DNA of 64,000 nt from Petrocella atlantisensis (lineage in GTDB: Bacteria; Bacillota; Clostridia; Lachnospirales; Vallitaleaceae): positions 1,054,001 to 1,118,000 of the forward strand of contig NZ_LR130778.1 in the NCBI RefSeq assembly GCF_900538275.1, given 5' to 3'. The notes beneath the pieces were generated by a model. The model was not told where the DNA came from, ran no database searches, and saw only the letters and a program-made list of their open reading frames with translations. Of this stretch, positions 1 through 9,212 are shown piece after piece; the stretch's first letter is position 1; each line of letters opens with the position of its first letter. Position numbers and translations under genes: made by a program.

Positions 1-447
1 TCTTCCACCCTAGAGTACTTAAATAATTTCGATCCTCTAACAGGCTTTCTTAACCATACACAATTCGAGTTAAAGTTGAAAGAGCTGAACCAACATGGCT
101 TTTTACCTCTTGGTGTTTATGTTCTAACAGTTCAGGGCCTTAAGAAGCTTAATAAAACGCTTGGGTATACGACTTCCGACCAACTTCTTGTAGAAATTGC
201 TCATGACTTAAAATCATCTGCGAGCCAATATGAGATTCCTTGCCGCATAAGTGGTGATACCTTCGTCCTTTTTTTCCCAAACTGTTCCTCGGGAACTTTA
301 AATAAATTCTTGGAAAAAATGGACCAATCACTGATCTCCTATCATGAAAAATATAAAAAACACTTATTAACCTATACACAAAAAAGTATGATGATTAAAA
401 CGAAACAAACCAATCTTTCTAAAACGGTCAAAGGTCTATTACCTTAA
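1..447 (+). CDS. Degenerate GGDEF-domain protein, C-terminal part (5' end outside window)
   Basis: The reading frame is open from the first base, so the gene starts upstream and only about 148 residues are visible. The start of a GGDEF domain is recognisable in DPLTGFLNHTQFE (residues 11-23). The catalytic loop that should read GGDEF appears as SGDTF, inside RISGDTFVLFFP, so diguanylate cyclase activity is probably lost. Such degenerate domains often act as GTP or c-di-GMP sensors. The domain ends in a short basic tail. A TPR membrane protein follows 25 bases downstream and is likely co-transcribed. Family assignment rests on these two motifs only. Confidence 0.72.
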   Translation, partial: SSTLEYLNNFDPLTGFLNHTQFELKLKELNQHGFLPLGVYVLTVQGLKKLNKTLGYTTSDQLLVEIAHDLKSSASQYEIPCRISGDTFVLFFPNCSSGTLNKFLEKMDQSLISYHEKYKKHLLTYTQKSMMIKTKQTNLSKTVKGLLP

Positions 448-472
448 TAAATAACAACAATTGGAGGTTTTT

Positions 473-1378
473 ATGGCAAAACTTAAATCAAAATGGCGTT
501 CTATTACACTGGGCTATCTTGTAATCAGTTACTTTGTAATCGTCGTCATAAACCGCTTACCTGTTTCCTATTTTTTAATTGGCTTTGGTATATATTCTCT
601 AATGATGATCATCCTATTTTTCGGTACTTTTGTCGGCGTTCTTGGTGTTCTTATTCAGACCTTTACTAGGGACAACCAGAAGGCTTTACCACTCTATAAG
701 TTAGCTTATAAACTAGGCACACAAAACACGACCATCTTAGCCACCTACGGTCTTTTACTGCTTCGAAATAATGAAGTGAGCCAGGCACTAAACTGCTTTG
801 ATAAGGGTCTTGAAACAAATACTTATTTCCTTACTACAAAAACATTGATGGGCAATAAAGCCATCTGCTATTGGAAACTGGGACAGCTGGACAAAGCCAT
901 CCAAATCTATTATGATTTTTTTGATCAATATGGTGCCGAAAATCAAGTCTTTCTAAAAAATCATACCTATGATGACGATACGATTCGTACAGTTGTAAAA
1001 GATAATCCTTATTTCTTCCCTCAAGACTTCACCACTTTGGGCTATCTATTTATGCTAAAAGAAGATTATGTCAAAGCGACTTTCTTTACAAAGGCTGCTT
1101 TAAATAAAAAAGAAGACTATGCTTCAGCCTATGACAATATGGGTCAGATTGCATATAGGCAAAACAATCTGGTTATTGCCAAAGAATATTTTCAGAAGGC
1201 GCTAGAGCTGGATGAAAATGCTCCAGATACTTTGTACCATATGGGCTTAATCTATCAGTTGGAGCATAATAACACAGAGGCACTTCAATATCTAAAAAAA
1301 GCTAAAAGTTGTTATCTTGACGGCTTAAGCACCATTACTTATGATATGATTGATACCGCCATCAAGCACACTACATAA
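473..1378 (+). CDS. Membrane-anchored TPR-repeat protein
   Basis: Protein of 301 residues. I chose the ATG at 473 because GGAGG (463-467) sits 5 bases upstream; a TTG at 461 would overlap that ribosome site. Two hydrophobic helices (about residues 14-32 and 36-60) anchor it. The rest is built of tetratricopeptide repeats, clearest at about 210-280 (AYDNMGQIAYRQNNLVIAKEYF, then TLYHMGLIYQLEHNNTEALQYL). TPRs bind proteins; no enzymatic motif is visible. Its place behind a degenerate GGDEF gene suggests a shared signalling or envelope role, which is inference. The gene ends at a strong terminator. Confidence 0.75.
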   Translation: MAKLKSKWRSITLGYLVISYFVIVVINRLPVSYFLIGFGIYSLMMIILFFGTFVGVLGVLIQTFTRDNQKALPLYKLAYKLGTQNTTILATYGLLLLRNNEVSQALNCFDKGLETNTYFLTTKTLMGNKAICYWKLGQLDKAIQIYYDFFDQYGAENQVFLKNHTYDDDTIRTVVKDNPYFFPQDFTTLGYLFMLKEDYVKATFFTKAALNKKEDYASAYDNMGQIAYRQNNLVIAKEYFQKALELDENAPDTLYHMGLIYQLEHNNTEALQYLKKAKSCYLDGLSTITYDMIDTAIKHTT

Positions 1379-1380
1379 GA

Positions 1381-1424
1381 AAAGCCACTCTAGTCGTCCT
1401 TTGAAAACTAGAGTGGCTTTTTTA
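1381..1424. terminator. Bidirectional intrinsic terminator
   Basis: Perfect 14-bp stem AAAGCCACTCTAGT (1381-1394) with ACTAGAGTGGCTTT (1407-1420), a 12-base loop and T-runs on both strands. It separates the converging TPR and rRNA methyltransferase genes. Confidence 0.93.
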
Positions 1425-2210
1425 TATAGTGAATGCGTTTGTATCTCTTTGTCTTATGGCTTCGTATACCAATATACTCGTTGCAACTGCGACATTAAGA
1501 CTTTCTGCCTCTGACCGCATAGGAATTTTTATATATTCTGTCGCAAGACCGGATAAGTCATTGCTAAGTCCGTCACCTTCATTACCCATCAAAAAGCATG
1601 TTCCTGCAATATAGCTGCCTTCATAATGGTTCTTTGTTCCATTCAGATGCGCTGCAAATATCTGAATGCCTTTTTCCTTTAGGTCTTTAACATAGCTGCA
1701 TAAATCTATATCTTTTAGGATATTCAATCTAAAGATTGCACCCATAGTGGCTTTTACTACTTTTGGATTGTACAAATCGACTGTCCCTATAGACAATACC
1801 ACCATATCCACCCCTGCTGCATCTGCTGTTCTAAGGATTGTACCTAGATTGCCTGGGTCCTGAACATTTTCTAGGGCAATTATTAAAGGATTTATAGGTA
1901 GAGAACCCTCTTCCATAAAAGGCTTCATATGAACCGTCGCCAGAATACCTTGAGATGTTGTCTCATTGCTTATGGCTTTCATGACTGTGTCACTGACCTG
2001 CTCAACATCCCAATCTCCATATAGCTCTAAAGAGATAAATTTATCCATTTGAGAGGTTTGTACATAAATACGTTCAATCTGCTCAGTCGGTATTTCTTTG
2101 ATCAGACGCCAGCCTTCTACTACAAATTTCTGAGACTGCTTACGGTACCTATGGTTGTTTTGAAGTTTTTGTATTTCCTTTATTTTAGGATTCGACAGAC
2201 TACTTATCAT
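1422..2210 (-). CDS. TrmH/SpoU-family RNA 2'-O-methyltransferase
   Basis: Protein of 262 residues, starting at the ATG at 2210 (MISSLSNPKIKEIQ), which matches the usual N-terminus of this family and follows AAGGAT. It methylates a ribose 2'-OH in rRNA or tRNA using S-adenosylmethionine through a knotted SPOUT fold. The three SpoU motifs are present: NVQDPGNLGTILRTADA, NPKVVKATMGAIFRL, and FLMGNEGDGLS with IPMRSEAESLNVAVA. The N-terminal part is the substrate-binding domain seen in RlmB/TsnR-like enzymes. The start overlaps the end of ktrA by 11 bases, so the two are translationally coupled. The modified nucleotide cannot be told from sequence. Confidence 0.9.
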   Translation of the reverse strand: MISSLSNPKIKEIQKLQNNHRYRKQSQKFVVEGWRLIKEIPTEQIERIYVQTSQMDKFISLELYGDWDVEQVSDTVMKAISNETTSQGILATVHMKPFMEEGSLPINPLIIALENVQDPGNLGTILRTADAAGVDMVVLSIGTVDLYNPKVVKATMGAIFRLNILKDIDLCSYVKDLKEKGIQIFAAHLNGTKNHYEGSYIAGTCFLMGNEGDGLSNDLSGLATEYIKIPMRSEAESLNVAVATSILVYEAIRQRDTNAFTI

Positions 2211-2877
2211 AATTATCCTTTTTAATAACGTTAATTTTTCTAAGATCTTCATTCGAACCAATAACAACCAAAACGTCTGATGCCTGAAGAACAAAATCCG
2301 CACCAGGTGTAATGGTTATTTCTTCACCTTTTCGAATGGCCATAACATTAATACCATAATTGGCACGCATGTTCAATTCTTTTAGGGTCTTACTAACCCA
2401 TTCGTCAACAACTTCGATTTCAACAATACTATGATCAATGGATAATTCAATATAATCAATAAAATTCTCTGAGATCAAATTATTAGCAATACGCGTACCG
2501 ATTTCTCTTTCCGGGAAAATGACTTTGTCTGCGCCCACTTTTTCAAGCACCCTTTTATGGATTTCGTTTTGAGCTTTTGCAAGTACATAAGGCACGCCTA
2601 ACTCTTTCGCCAATATCGTTGCCATAATACTGGCTTGAAGGTTATTGGATATTGCCACTACCGCTACGTCAAAATTACCTATACCTAGAGCTTTTAGGGC
2701 ATCTCCATCTGTAACATCCGCTTGTACCGCATGAGTAACAAGATCTGCCACATCCTGAATCACTTCTTCTTTAATGTCAATCGCCAAGACTTCTTTACCA
2801 TTATAAGCCAAAGTCTCTGCCACACTTCTACCAAATTTACCTAATCCGAATACTACAAAATCATTTCTACCTGCCAT
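2200..2877 (-). CDS. ktrA: Potassium uptake regulatory subunit KtrA (TrkA family)
   Basis: Protein of 225 residues, the normal length for a single-RCK KtrA. The N-terminal Rossmann domain starts FVVFGLGKFGRSVAETL (GxGxxG) and binds ATP/ADP or NAD(H). The C-terminal part (about 140-220) is the TrkA-C domain. KtrA rings sit on the cytoplasmic face of the KtrB dimer and gate K+ uptake. It lies 14 bases downstream of the KtrB gene on the same strand, with RBS GGAGG ahead of the ATG at 2877. The E. coli TrkA has two such modules (about 450 residues), so this is the Firmicute Ktr type. Confidence 0.93.
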   Translation of the reverse strand: MAGRNDFVVFGLGKFGRSVAETLAYNGKEVLAIDIKEEVIQDVADLVTHAVQADVTDGDALKALGIGNFDVAVVAISNNLQASIMATILAKELGVPYVLAKAQNEIHKRVLEKVGADKVIFPEREIGTRIANNLISENFIDYIELSIDHSIVEIEVVDEWVSKTLKELNMRANYGINVMAIRKGEEITITPGADFVLQASDVLVVIGSNEDLRKINVIKKDNYDK

Positions 2878-2891
2878 AACTATGCCTCCAT

Positions 2892-4283
2892 TTATCCTAC
2901 CATTACTTTTTCTTCAGGTTTTCTAATGTTAATCTTTTTCTTCTCATGCCTTATTGTGAGCGCTACAGCCATGGTAATCGGTCCAAGCCTACCAATAAAC
3001 ATGGTCAAACTCATAATTAATTTACCAAATTGAGTGAGTCTTTGAGTCTCACCTAAGGAGAGTCCTACTGTAGCAAATCCGGATACTGCTTCAAATAAGA
3101 TATCCATAAATCCACCCGATTCCGTTATAGTAAGTAACATGGTTACACCTATGACCACAAACAAACTAATCATAACTACTGCAAGGGCTCTTTTTATGGT
3201 GTTTCGAGGGATGCGTCGATCAAATGCTTCTGTGTCTTCTTTCCCTCTTACAACCGACAGTACTTCAAAGAATATGACGCCAATGGTAACAGTCTTGATA
3301 CCGCCAGCTGTTCCCGCCGGTGATCCGCCGATAAACATCAAGATGATGGTGACAAACTTAGATACATCTGTCATATCACTGTTATTAATTGTATTAAAAC
3401 CTGCTGTTCTCGTCGTTACTGATTGAAACATGGCACCTAAAACCTTGTCTTTTAGAGGTAGATTTCCCAGGGTTGCATCATTGAATCCTTCCAGGGAAAA
3501 AAAGATAACAAAACCAACCATAATCAGACTCGTCGTAATTACTAAAACTAATTTTGTGTGAAGGCGTAAATGCCTAAACCACCTTTTGAGCTTCAAGCCT
3601 TTTAGTCCAATTCTCAACTCATTTTTTGTAACTTTTATGACATCCATCCATACTGTAAAACCCAAACCACCAATAATAATCAGTGTCATAATTGTAAAAT
3701 TAATCGTAATGCTACCGACATAAGGCATAAGACTACTATCACCAATAATATCAAAGCCGGCATTACAAAACGCTGATATGGCGTGAAATATACTGTAGAA
3801 TATTCCTTTTGTACCATATTCAGGTACAAATTTAAATGATAGAAACAAGGCACCAATCGCCTCTAAGATTAATGTACCTATAATGATGTTTTTTGTCAAT
3901 CGAACCATACCTGACAAGGTACTCTGGTTCAAAGATTCTTGTATCATCATACGATCTCGCAAGCTTATTTTTCTACCTAGAATCATAAATATAGTACTGG
4001 CAATGGTCATAAACCCCAGTCCGCCAATTTGTATGAGCATGAGAATAATCACTTTTCCAAATGGGCTCCAATGGGATGCTGTATTAAGGACGACTAAACC
4101 AGTTACGCACACTGCTGAAGTGGCTGTAAAAAGGGCATCAATAATTCTAGTGCTTTCGCCTGCAGCACTTGCCATCGGAAGACTTAATAGAATTGCTCCC
4201 AAAAAAATAAGCATCAAAAATCCCAAAACCAAAACTTGTGTCGGCTTTAAATTAACATCCAACTGGCTTTTTGTTTTATTCAT
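2892..4283 (-). CDS. ktrB: Potassium uptake membrane subunit KtrB (TrkH family)
   Basis: Protein of 463 residues, a polytopic membrane protein of the Trk/Ktr/HKT superfamily. The four pore-loop repeats carry the selectivity-filter glycines: SAVCVTGLVV, AFCNAGFDI, RTAGFNTI and GFATVGLS. It forms the Na+- or H+-coupled K+ translocation pore regulated by the KtrA gene immediately downstream. The length and the short N-terminus before TM1 fit KtrB rather than the 480-residue proteobacterial TrkH. The ATG at 4283 follows an AAGG-rich stretch. Confidence 0.93.
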   Translation of the reverse strand: MNKTKSQLDVNLKPTQVLVLGFLMLIFLGAILLSLPMASAAGESTRIIDALFTATSAVCVTGLVVLNTASHWSPFGKVIILMLIQIGGLGFMTIASTIFMILGRKISLRDRMMIQESLNQSTLSGMVRLTKNIIIGTLILEAIGALFLSFKFVPEYGTKGIFYSIFHAISAFCNAGFDIIGDSSLMPYVGSITINFTIMTLIIIGGLGFTVWMDVIKVTKNELRIGLKGLKLKRWFRHLRLHTKLVLVITTSLIMVGFVIFFSLEGFNDATLGNLPLKDKVLGAMFQSVTTRTAGFNTINNSDMTDVSKFVTIILMFIGGSPAGTAGGIKTVTIGVIFFEVLSVVRGKEDTEAFDRRIPRNTIKRALAVVMISLFVVIGVTMLLTITESGGFMDILFEAVSGFATVGLSLGETQRLTQFGKLIMSLTMFIGRLGPITMAVALTIRHEKKKINIRKPEEKVMVG

Positions 4284-4393
4284 AAGTAACCTTACCTCTC
4301 CAACATCTCAAATGCTTTTTCAAAAACATACGAACAAGCTAATGTACATTATATAACTTAGAGATTAAAAATGCAATAACACAAACATCATGG

Positions 4394-4399
4394 TATAAT
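4394..4399 (+). promoter_or_regulatory. -10 element of the Dabb gene promoter
   Basis: TATAAT lies about 30 bases upstream of the Dabb start. The best -35 at 17-bp spacing is the weak ATGCAA, so only the -10 is convincing. Confidence 0.45.
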
Positions 4400-4428
4400 A
4401 TACTCTATATGACTAAAGGAGGATGACT

Positions 4429-4722
4429 ATGATTAAACATATTGTTATGTGGAATATTAAAGAAGATCTTGACCTGGATGCAACAAGAGAAACACTAAAA
4501 GAAAAATTAGAAGCTTTACTTGAGAGTGTAGAAAGCTTAAAGGAAATATCCGTCGGCTTCAACTACAACGATTCAGAAGCTAAACGTGATATCGTCTTGA
4601 TGACAAGCTTTTTGGACAAAGCCGGACTTGACGCTTACATCGTTCATCCTGCCCACATCCAAGTCGGTCAGTATGTAAGAGCAGTTACAAAAGATCGGGT
4701 TGTCGTCGATTATGAATATTAG
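4429..4722 (+). CDS. Dabb-family (stress-responsive alpha/beta barrel) protein
   Basis: Protein of 97 residues. I prefer the ATG at 4429 (MIKHIVMWN), 6 bases after AAAGGAGG; the ATG at 4423 abuts that site. The pattern MIKHIVMW...ETLKEKLEAL...DIVLMTSFLDKAGLDAYIVHPAHIQVGQYV is the dimeric ferredoxin-like Dabb fold, where a single domain of about 97 residues is a complete protein. Members include stress-induced proteins and cyclases, and the chemistry here is unknown. It is a monocistronic gene with its own promoter and terminator. Confidence 0.85.
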   Translation: MIKHIVMWNIKEDLDLDATRETLKEKLEALLESVESLKEISVGFNYNDSEAKRDIVLMTSFLDKAGLDAYIVHPAHIQVGQYVRAVTKDRVVVDYEY

Positions 4723-4727
4723 TGTTT

Positions 4728-4772
4728 AAGTATTAAAAAGGAGTTGCATTATGCAACTCCTTTTTAATACTT
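4728..4772. terminator. Bidirectional terminator between Dabb gene and ilvE
   Basis: Perfect 21-bp inverted repeat with a 3-base loop. The core is AAAAAGGAGTTGCA-TTA-TGCAACTCCTTTTT, written here as two separate arms. It overlaps the stop codon of the converging aminotransferase gene. Confidence 0.93.
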
Positions 4773-5862
4773 ATAACCATCCATGATCATTCTTATCTTC
4801 AATCGTTTCAATCCATCCAAAATCATCTTTTACATTACCATATTGCATGCCTGTTAAAGTATCATATATTCTTCTGGTTATAGGACCAATTTCATTGTTA
4901 TGCACCACAAAGTCAAGACCTTTGAAATGAATGCCACCAACCGGTGATATGACCGCTGCCGTACCTGTACCAAAGACCTCTTCCAAATCCCCATTTTTTG
5001 AAGCCTCAATGATTGTATCCATGGAAATCCGTTCTTCATAAATCGGAATATCCCATGACTTAAGTAGAGATATTACAGAATCTCTTGTGATTCCGGGTAA
5101 GATGCTACCGGATAAAGCCGGCGTGTATACTTTACCACGAATTTTAAAGAAGATATTCATGGTACCTACTTCTTCTACATAACGATGTTCTATGGCATCC
5201 AGCCATAATACTTGAGCAAAACCTTCGTTTTTTGCATTTTTCTGAGCAATCATGCTGGCACCGTAGCTACCACCTGTTTTGGCTTCTCCCACACCACCTT
5301 TGGACGCTCGAACATAGGTATCTTCCACATAGATTCGAACCGGGTTTAAACCTTCTTTGTAATAAGCACCCACCGGGGATAGGATAATCATAAATAGATA
5401 GGATTTAGAAGGATTTACCATAAGTGTTGGCTCAGTGGCAATAACAAAAGGTCTTATGTATAAAGATGTTCCCGCTTCCTCAGGCACCCAAGAAGCATCT
5501 GTGTGAACCAATGTCCTAACCGCTTGTACAAAATCTTCAACCGGTATTTGTGGCATGCAAATACGGTCATTGGTATTGTTGAGTCGCTTCCCATTCATGT
5601 CCGGTCTAAAAAGATTAATTTCTCCATCTTGTCTTCGATAAGCTTTAAGACCTTCGAACATTTCTTGACCATAATGAAACACCACCGCTGAAGGATCAAG
5701 ATGCAAATCTTCATAAGGCTTTACTCTCGGGTTATGCCACCCCATACCTTCTTGGTAGTCCATCACAAACATGTGATCCGTAAAATAGTTTCCAAACCCT
5801 AGATTGTTGGGATCCGGTTTATCTTTGAGCTGCTTTGCTTTTATAATATCAATAGTTAACAT
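4771..5862 (-). CDS. ilvE: Branched-chain amino acid aminotransferase
   Basis: Protein of 363 residues (ATG at 5862, preceded by a GGGGGTG ribosome site; an upstream in-frame start has none). It is a fold-type IV PLP enzyme that interconverts Leu, Ile and Val with their 2-oxo acids. Visible family features are FHYGQEMFEGLKAYR, the catalytic lysine region VGEAKTGGSYGAS, WLD in the PLP site, and the cofactor-binding FGTGTAAVISPV. The length fits the longer BCAT class of about 350-365 residues. It stands alone with its own promoter; no other ilv or leu genes are nearby. Confidence 0.95.
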   Translation of the reverse strand: MLTIDIIKAKQLKDKPDPNNLGFGNYFTDHMFVMDYQEGMGWHNPRVKPYEDLHLDPSAVVFHYGQEMFEGLKAYRRQDGEINLFRPDMNGKRLNNTNDRICMPQIPVEDFVQAVRTLVHTDASWVPEEAGTSLYIRPFVIATEPTLMVNPSKSYLFMIILSPVGAYYKEGLNPVRIYVEDTYVRASKGGVGEAKTGGSYGASMIAQKNAKNEGFAQVLWLDAIEHRYVEEVGTMNIFFKIRGKVYTPALSGSILPGITRDSVISLLKSWDIPIYEERISMDTIIEASKNGDLEEVFGTGTAAVISPVGGIHFKGLDFVVHNNEIGPITRRIYDTLTGMQYGNVKDDFGWIETIEDKNDHGWL

Positions 5863-5896
5863 GACAACACCCCCGACTTTCAATTATATTCGTTTC

Positions 5897-5925
5897 ATTA
5901 TATCAAACTCGAGGGAAGTTAACAA
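5897..5925 (-). promoter_or_regulatory. Promoter of ilvE
   Basis: Read leftward, TTGTTA (5920-5925), a 17-bp spacer and TATAAT (5897-5902), about 35 bases before the ilvE start. Confidence 0.75.
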
Positions 5926-5939
5926 GAAAAGAAGTCTTG

Positions 5940-7955
5940 CTAATACTGCGTCACATAGGATTTTAATTTTTCCGGCAAGGCACTCACTCTATATGAATAC
6001 TCACCATAGTCCTTATAGATTAAAGTAATTCTATAACTGTCTTCCGGGTCCTTGGAATAATCATAAGGTAACCCGAAAATAATATCAATGATATCATCAT
6101 CCACTATCCCGGCGGAATCTATCTTTCCTTGTAGCTGCATCTCCTTCACATACTCAGGCGGTATATCACCTTCCATGTCGGGCGTGACTACCGGTGTTAT
6201 ACGCGCACTCACAATACCTTCTCTGTTTGGTATGATGCCTTCATACCCATTCTCCTTCAACCATGCTTTTGTATGTTCAAAACTCGGCCAAACATTCAGG
6301 CTATGATAGTTTAGAATTTCATAATCCTCTTCTCTTGTATCATCACCTTTTGTTATAGCAATATCAATGGTTCCCCAGTTGTCATAACTGACTTCTTCCC
6401 TATAGGACAATAGCATAAAATCTTTTCGATAAGCCTCAAATAAAGAGTTGCTTTTATCTGGACTAATATTTCTTTCCTGACCGCCACGTCCCCATATATT
6501 AATTGTAGATATTTTGGGATGGGTTAATATGGCTTCAATGTCTTTAATACGTCCTTGTTTGTAACCTTCAGATTCATGAAGACGGGCAAATGCTTCTTCC
6601 ATTTTTGGGTTTTCATACATTCGATTTACTCTTTTACCATTCTTCAGTACATATACCAGATCCAACCTATATACACGGCTATTATATCCCATATCTTGCT
6701 CGGCATGAATCGCAGTTTCATGAAGATTAAGCACTTCTTGAACGGATGCTTGCTCCGTAAAAACCAGCTCAAAATTGGCTTCACTTCCATACAATACGGA
6801 TTCATCCGTCATTCTACCTTGTCTTGGATTGCTATTTTCGCCATAAACAACATACGCTACCTCTTCTGAATTCGGGACATAAGATTCAAAACCAATCAAA
6901 TCAAAGTCTACAATCACAAGGGCTAACATAAAAAGACCAACGACGACTAACCATGATTTGTAATAGACAAATATTCTTACCGTTTTTTCTGCTATCATCT
7001 TCGTGACGCCGTAACCAATAAGTGCACCAAAGAATACGCCTACATAAACGCCCAGTGAACGGTTATCATAAAACATAGAGCCTAGCATATTAGCCAGTGT
7101 CAAAGTAATCAACACCGTTAATAAGCCTATGAAACCAATCTTTGCAAAATCAAAAGCGATTAAGTCATGATGCCTTTCTAGATTTCTTTTTTTATACAAA
7201 ATATAACTTGCTGCAACAGAAATACCTAAATAAATAACCAGCACCAGAAAGCCTTTAATCAGAAAATCTGTATTACTTGCATCCACCATTCTTCCGATGG
7301 TGTAATAAGGTGTCATCAATAAATGTAGTGCCTCTTCGTCTAAGTATGTGGAAAAGCCTTTTAGCGTCCAACCAATCAAAATCTTACCAAATTCAACAAT
7401 AGCAACTGGGATGGCCATCATAACATACGTTAAAACGGCCTGAAGCACCGATGACCCCACCAGCATGCCAAACATAACGGTTATGTAGAAAATAGTCATG
7501 CCACTTAAGATCATACCTATAACGTAGATACTTAAATGCAAGGCAAGATCTGAAGCCGGATATCCCTTTGACACAAGAATGGCATAAGATATAAGCGTAT
7601 TTACAAGCAAAGGTATACCAAATAAAATCACAAAAGATATCATATGACTAAAGAATAAGGTCTTGCGACTCACCGGAAAAGCATGAATCGTTGCCAAAGC
7701 TTTTTCATCTTGAATATATCTGAACAAGACAATTCCTAGAATCACAGGTAGGAAAAATAAGATAAATACATCCCAACCACTTGGTATTTTGTAAAGCAAA
7801 TGATCCATTTTATGGGTTGTGCCAAGTGTATTCATAAGCATACCAAAATTAACCACTAAAAAGTGTATAACAAAGTATAATATGCCAATATAAGCAAATC
7901 GTTTAATGTTATTTTTAAGAATGGCTTTATTATAGAATGAGGTTTGTAACTTCAT
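5940..7955 (-). CDS. ABC transporter permease with large extracytoplasmic domain (DUF6449-like)
   Basis: Protein of 671 residues (ATG at 7955 after GGAGGGG). About residues 25-370 hold eight or so hydrophobic segments, typical of an ABC-2 type permease. The C-terminal 300 residues are soluble, starting after VDFDLIGFESYVPNSEEV, and probably face outward. Third gene of an ytrA-type operon: GntR regulator, ATPase, permease. The ATPase stop overlaps this start by 26 bases. Related YtrABC systems respond to cell-wall-active antibiotics or act in export; the substrate here is unknown. The soluble domain assignment is from general resemblance. Confidence 0.8.
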   Translation of the reverse strand: MKLQTSFYNKAILKNNIKRFAYIGILYFVIHFLVVNFGMLMNTLGTTHKMDHLLYKIPSGWDVFILFFLPVILGIVLFRYIQDEKALATIHAFPVSRKTLFFSHMISFVILFGIPLLVNTLISYAILVSKGYPASDLALHLSIYVIGMILSGMTIFYITVMFGMLVGSSVLQAVLTYVMMAIPVAIVEFGKILIGWTLKGFSTYLDEEALHLLMTPYYTIGRMVDASNTDFLIKGFLVLVIYLGISVAASYILYKKRNLERHHDLIAFDFAKIGFIGLLTVLITLTLANMLGSMFYDNRSLGVYVGVFFGALIGYGVTKMIAEKTVRIFVYYKSWLVVVGLFMLALVIVDFDLIGFESYVPNSEEVAYVVYGENSNPRQGRMTDESVLYGSEANFELVFTEQASVQEVLNLHETAIHAEQDMGYNSRVYRLDLVYVLKNGKRVNRMYENPKMEEAFARLHESEGYKQGRIKDIEAILTHPKISTINIWGRGGQERNISPDKSNSLFEAYRKDFMLLSYREEVSYDNWGTIDIAITKGDDTREEDYEILNYHSLNVWPSFEHTKAWLKENGYEGIIPNREGIVSARITPVVTPDMEGDIPPEYVKEMQLQGKIDSAGIVDDDIIDIIFGLPYDYSKDPEDSYRITLIYKDYGEYSYRVSALPEKLKSYVTQY

Positions 7956-8823
7956 AGCCTTCCCCTCCAATCTCATATATAAATATTTCTTCTAATGTTA
8001 AGGGTATAAAATCTACCAGAACAGGTTTCATAGGACTTAAGGACTTTTCGATCTCGTCTCTTAAACCTCTTACGATTATAGTATGTACAGACCCAACTTG
8101 CATTGCTTTAAGTGGGTTCAAACTTTTAAGCGTTACATCTGAATTCTCAAAAGCCACTTGAATCTTGTGAATATCTGATTTCATTTCATCTAAGTCTCTT
8201 TCAAGAAGCAACTTACCTTCATGTAAAATACCCACATAGTCACATACATCTTCTAATTCTCTGAGATTGTGGGATGAAACGACCACTGTCATGTTTCTTT
8301 CGGCCACATCTTGCAACAGAAGCGACCATATTTGACGACGCATGACCGGGTCAAGTCCGTCAACAGGCTCGTCTAAAATCATAACATCCGGCTTCGTGCA
8401 AATCTCTAACCAAAAGGCCACTTGCTTCTTCATCCCTTTAGAGAGCTGACTGATTTTCTTTTGAATAGGAATCTTAAGGAGTGCTTGTATCCTTACAAAA
8501 CGATCACGATCAAACACATCAAACATATCTTCATAAAAATCCGCCATATCTTTAATGGTGGACATAGGGAAATAATACAGCTCATCCGGAATAAAACGAA
8601 TACGCTGCTTTAAGCTAATATTATCTTCTACAACCTGACCGTCAATAAAAACCTGTCCTTGATTCTGCCTAAATACCCCAGTCATGATTTTTAATAAAGT
8701 TGTCTTGCCTGCACCATTTGGTCCGACCATACCGTATACAGAACCTTTTTTTACATGTATGTTAATCTGGTCAAGGGCTTTGAACGTCCCATATGACTTT
8801 GTTAAATCTATTGTTTTAATCAT
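7930..8823 (-). CDS. ABC transporter ATP-binding protein (YtrB-like)
   Basis: Protein of 297 residues. Walker A is GPNGAGKTTL, the Q-loop lies in RFIPDELYYFPM, the signature is SQLSKGMKKQ, Walker B is VMILDEPVDGLDP, and the switch histidine is in VSSHNLRELE. The Q-loop region and the LSKGMKKQ signature are those of the exporter family that includes YtrB and BcrA. Its ATG overlaps the regulator's stop codon (ATGA), so expression is coupled. It energises the membrane subunit downstream. Confidence 0.92.
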   Translation of the reverse strand: MIKTIDLTKSYGTFKALDQINIHVKKGSVYGMVGPNGAGKTTLLKIMTGVFRQNQGQVFIDGQVVEDNISLKQRIRFIPDELYYFPMSTIKDMADFYEDMFDVFDRDRFVRIQALLKIPIQKKISQLSKGMKKQVAFWLEICTKPDVMILDEPVDGLDPVMRRQIWSLLLQDVAERNMTVVVSSHNLRELEDVCDYVGILHEGKLLLERDLDEMKSDIHKIQVAFENSDVTLKSLNPLKAMQVGSVHTIIVRGLRDEIEKSLSPMKPVLVDFIPLTLEEIFIYEIGGEGYEVTNLIL

Positions 8824-9197
8824 TGATTTCCACCTCTCTTATAAGCATCTTTCAGGAGATCCATAAGGGTTTCTATGGGTATATTCAATAGCTTTGCTTC
8901 AAGAATGGTTTCCTTTAGCTTTTTCTTGACCCCTTCAATTTCCTGATTTCTATATACAACATCCAGTTTTTTTGCGAAATTGCCTCTACCTTGAAGGGCA
9001 TAGATATACCCATCCTGTTCTAACTGTTTGAATGCCTTCAAAATGGTGTTAGGGTTTACTGTCAATAAGGACGCAAGCTCTCTGATAGACGGTAATTGCT
9101 CATCTTCCTTGATATGGCCTTCCAGAATCAATCTTCTAATATTTTCATACATCTGTTCGTAAATCGGAATTCGGCTTCTAATATCCACTTGAAACAT
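8820..9197 (-). CDS. GntR-family transcriptional regulator (YtrA subfamily)
   Basis: Protein of 125 residues. The winged helix (about 10-75) opens with RIPIYEQMYENIRRLILEGHIKEDEQLPSIRELA and continues VNPNTILKAFKQLEQDGYIYALQGRGNFA. The short C-terminal helical tail of about 45 residues in place of a large effector domain defines the YtrA subfamily. These repress their own operon with the adjacent ABC transporter. A 31-bp palindrome overlapping its promoter is the obvious target. Confidence 0.92.
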   Translation of the reverse strand: MFQVDIRSRIPIYEQMYENIRRLILEGHIKEDEQLPSIRELASLLTVNPNTILKAFKQLEQDGYIYALQGRGNFAKKLDVVYRNQEIEGVKKKLKETILEAKLLNIPIETLMDLLKDAYKRGGNQ

Positions 9198-9212
9198 AAG
9201 ACACCTCCTGTA

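Noticed and set aside
3139-4356. Open frames on the + strand across ktrB
   Set aside because: They are antisense to a clearly conserved membrane protein gene, have no ribosome sites, and show no family motif.
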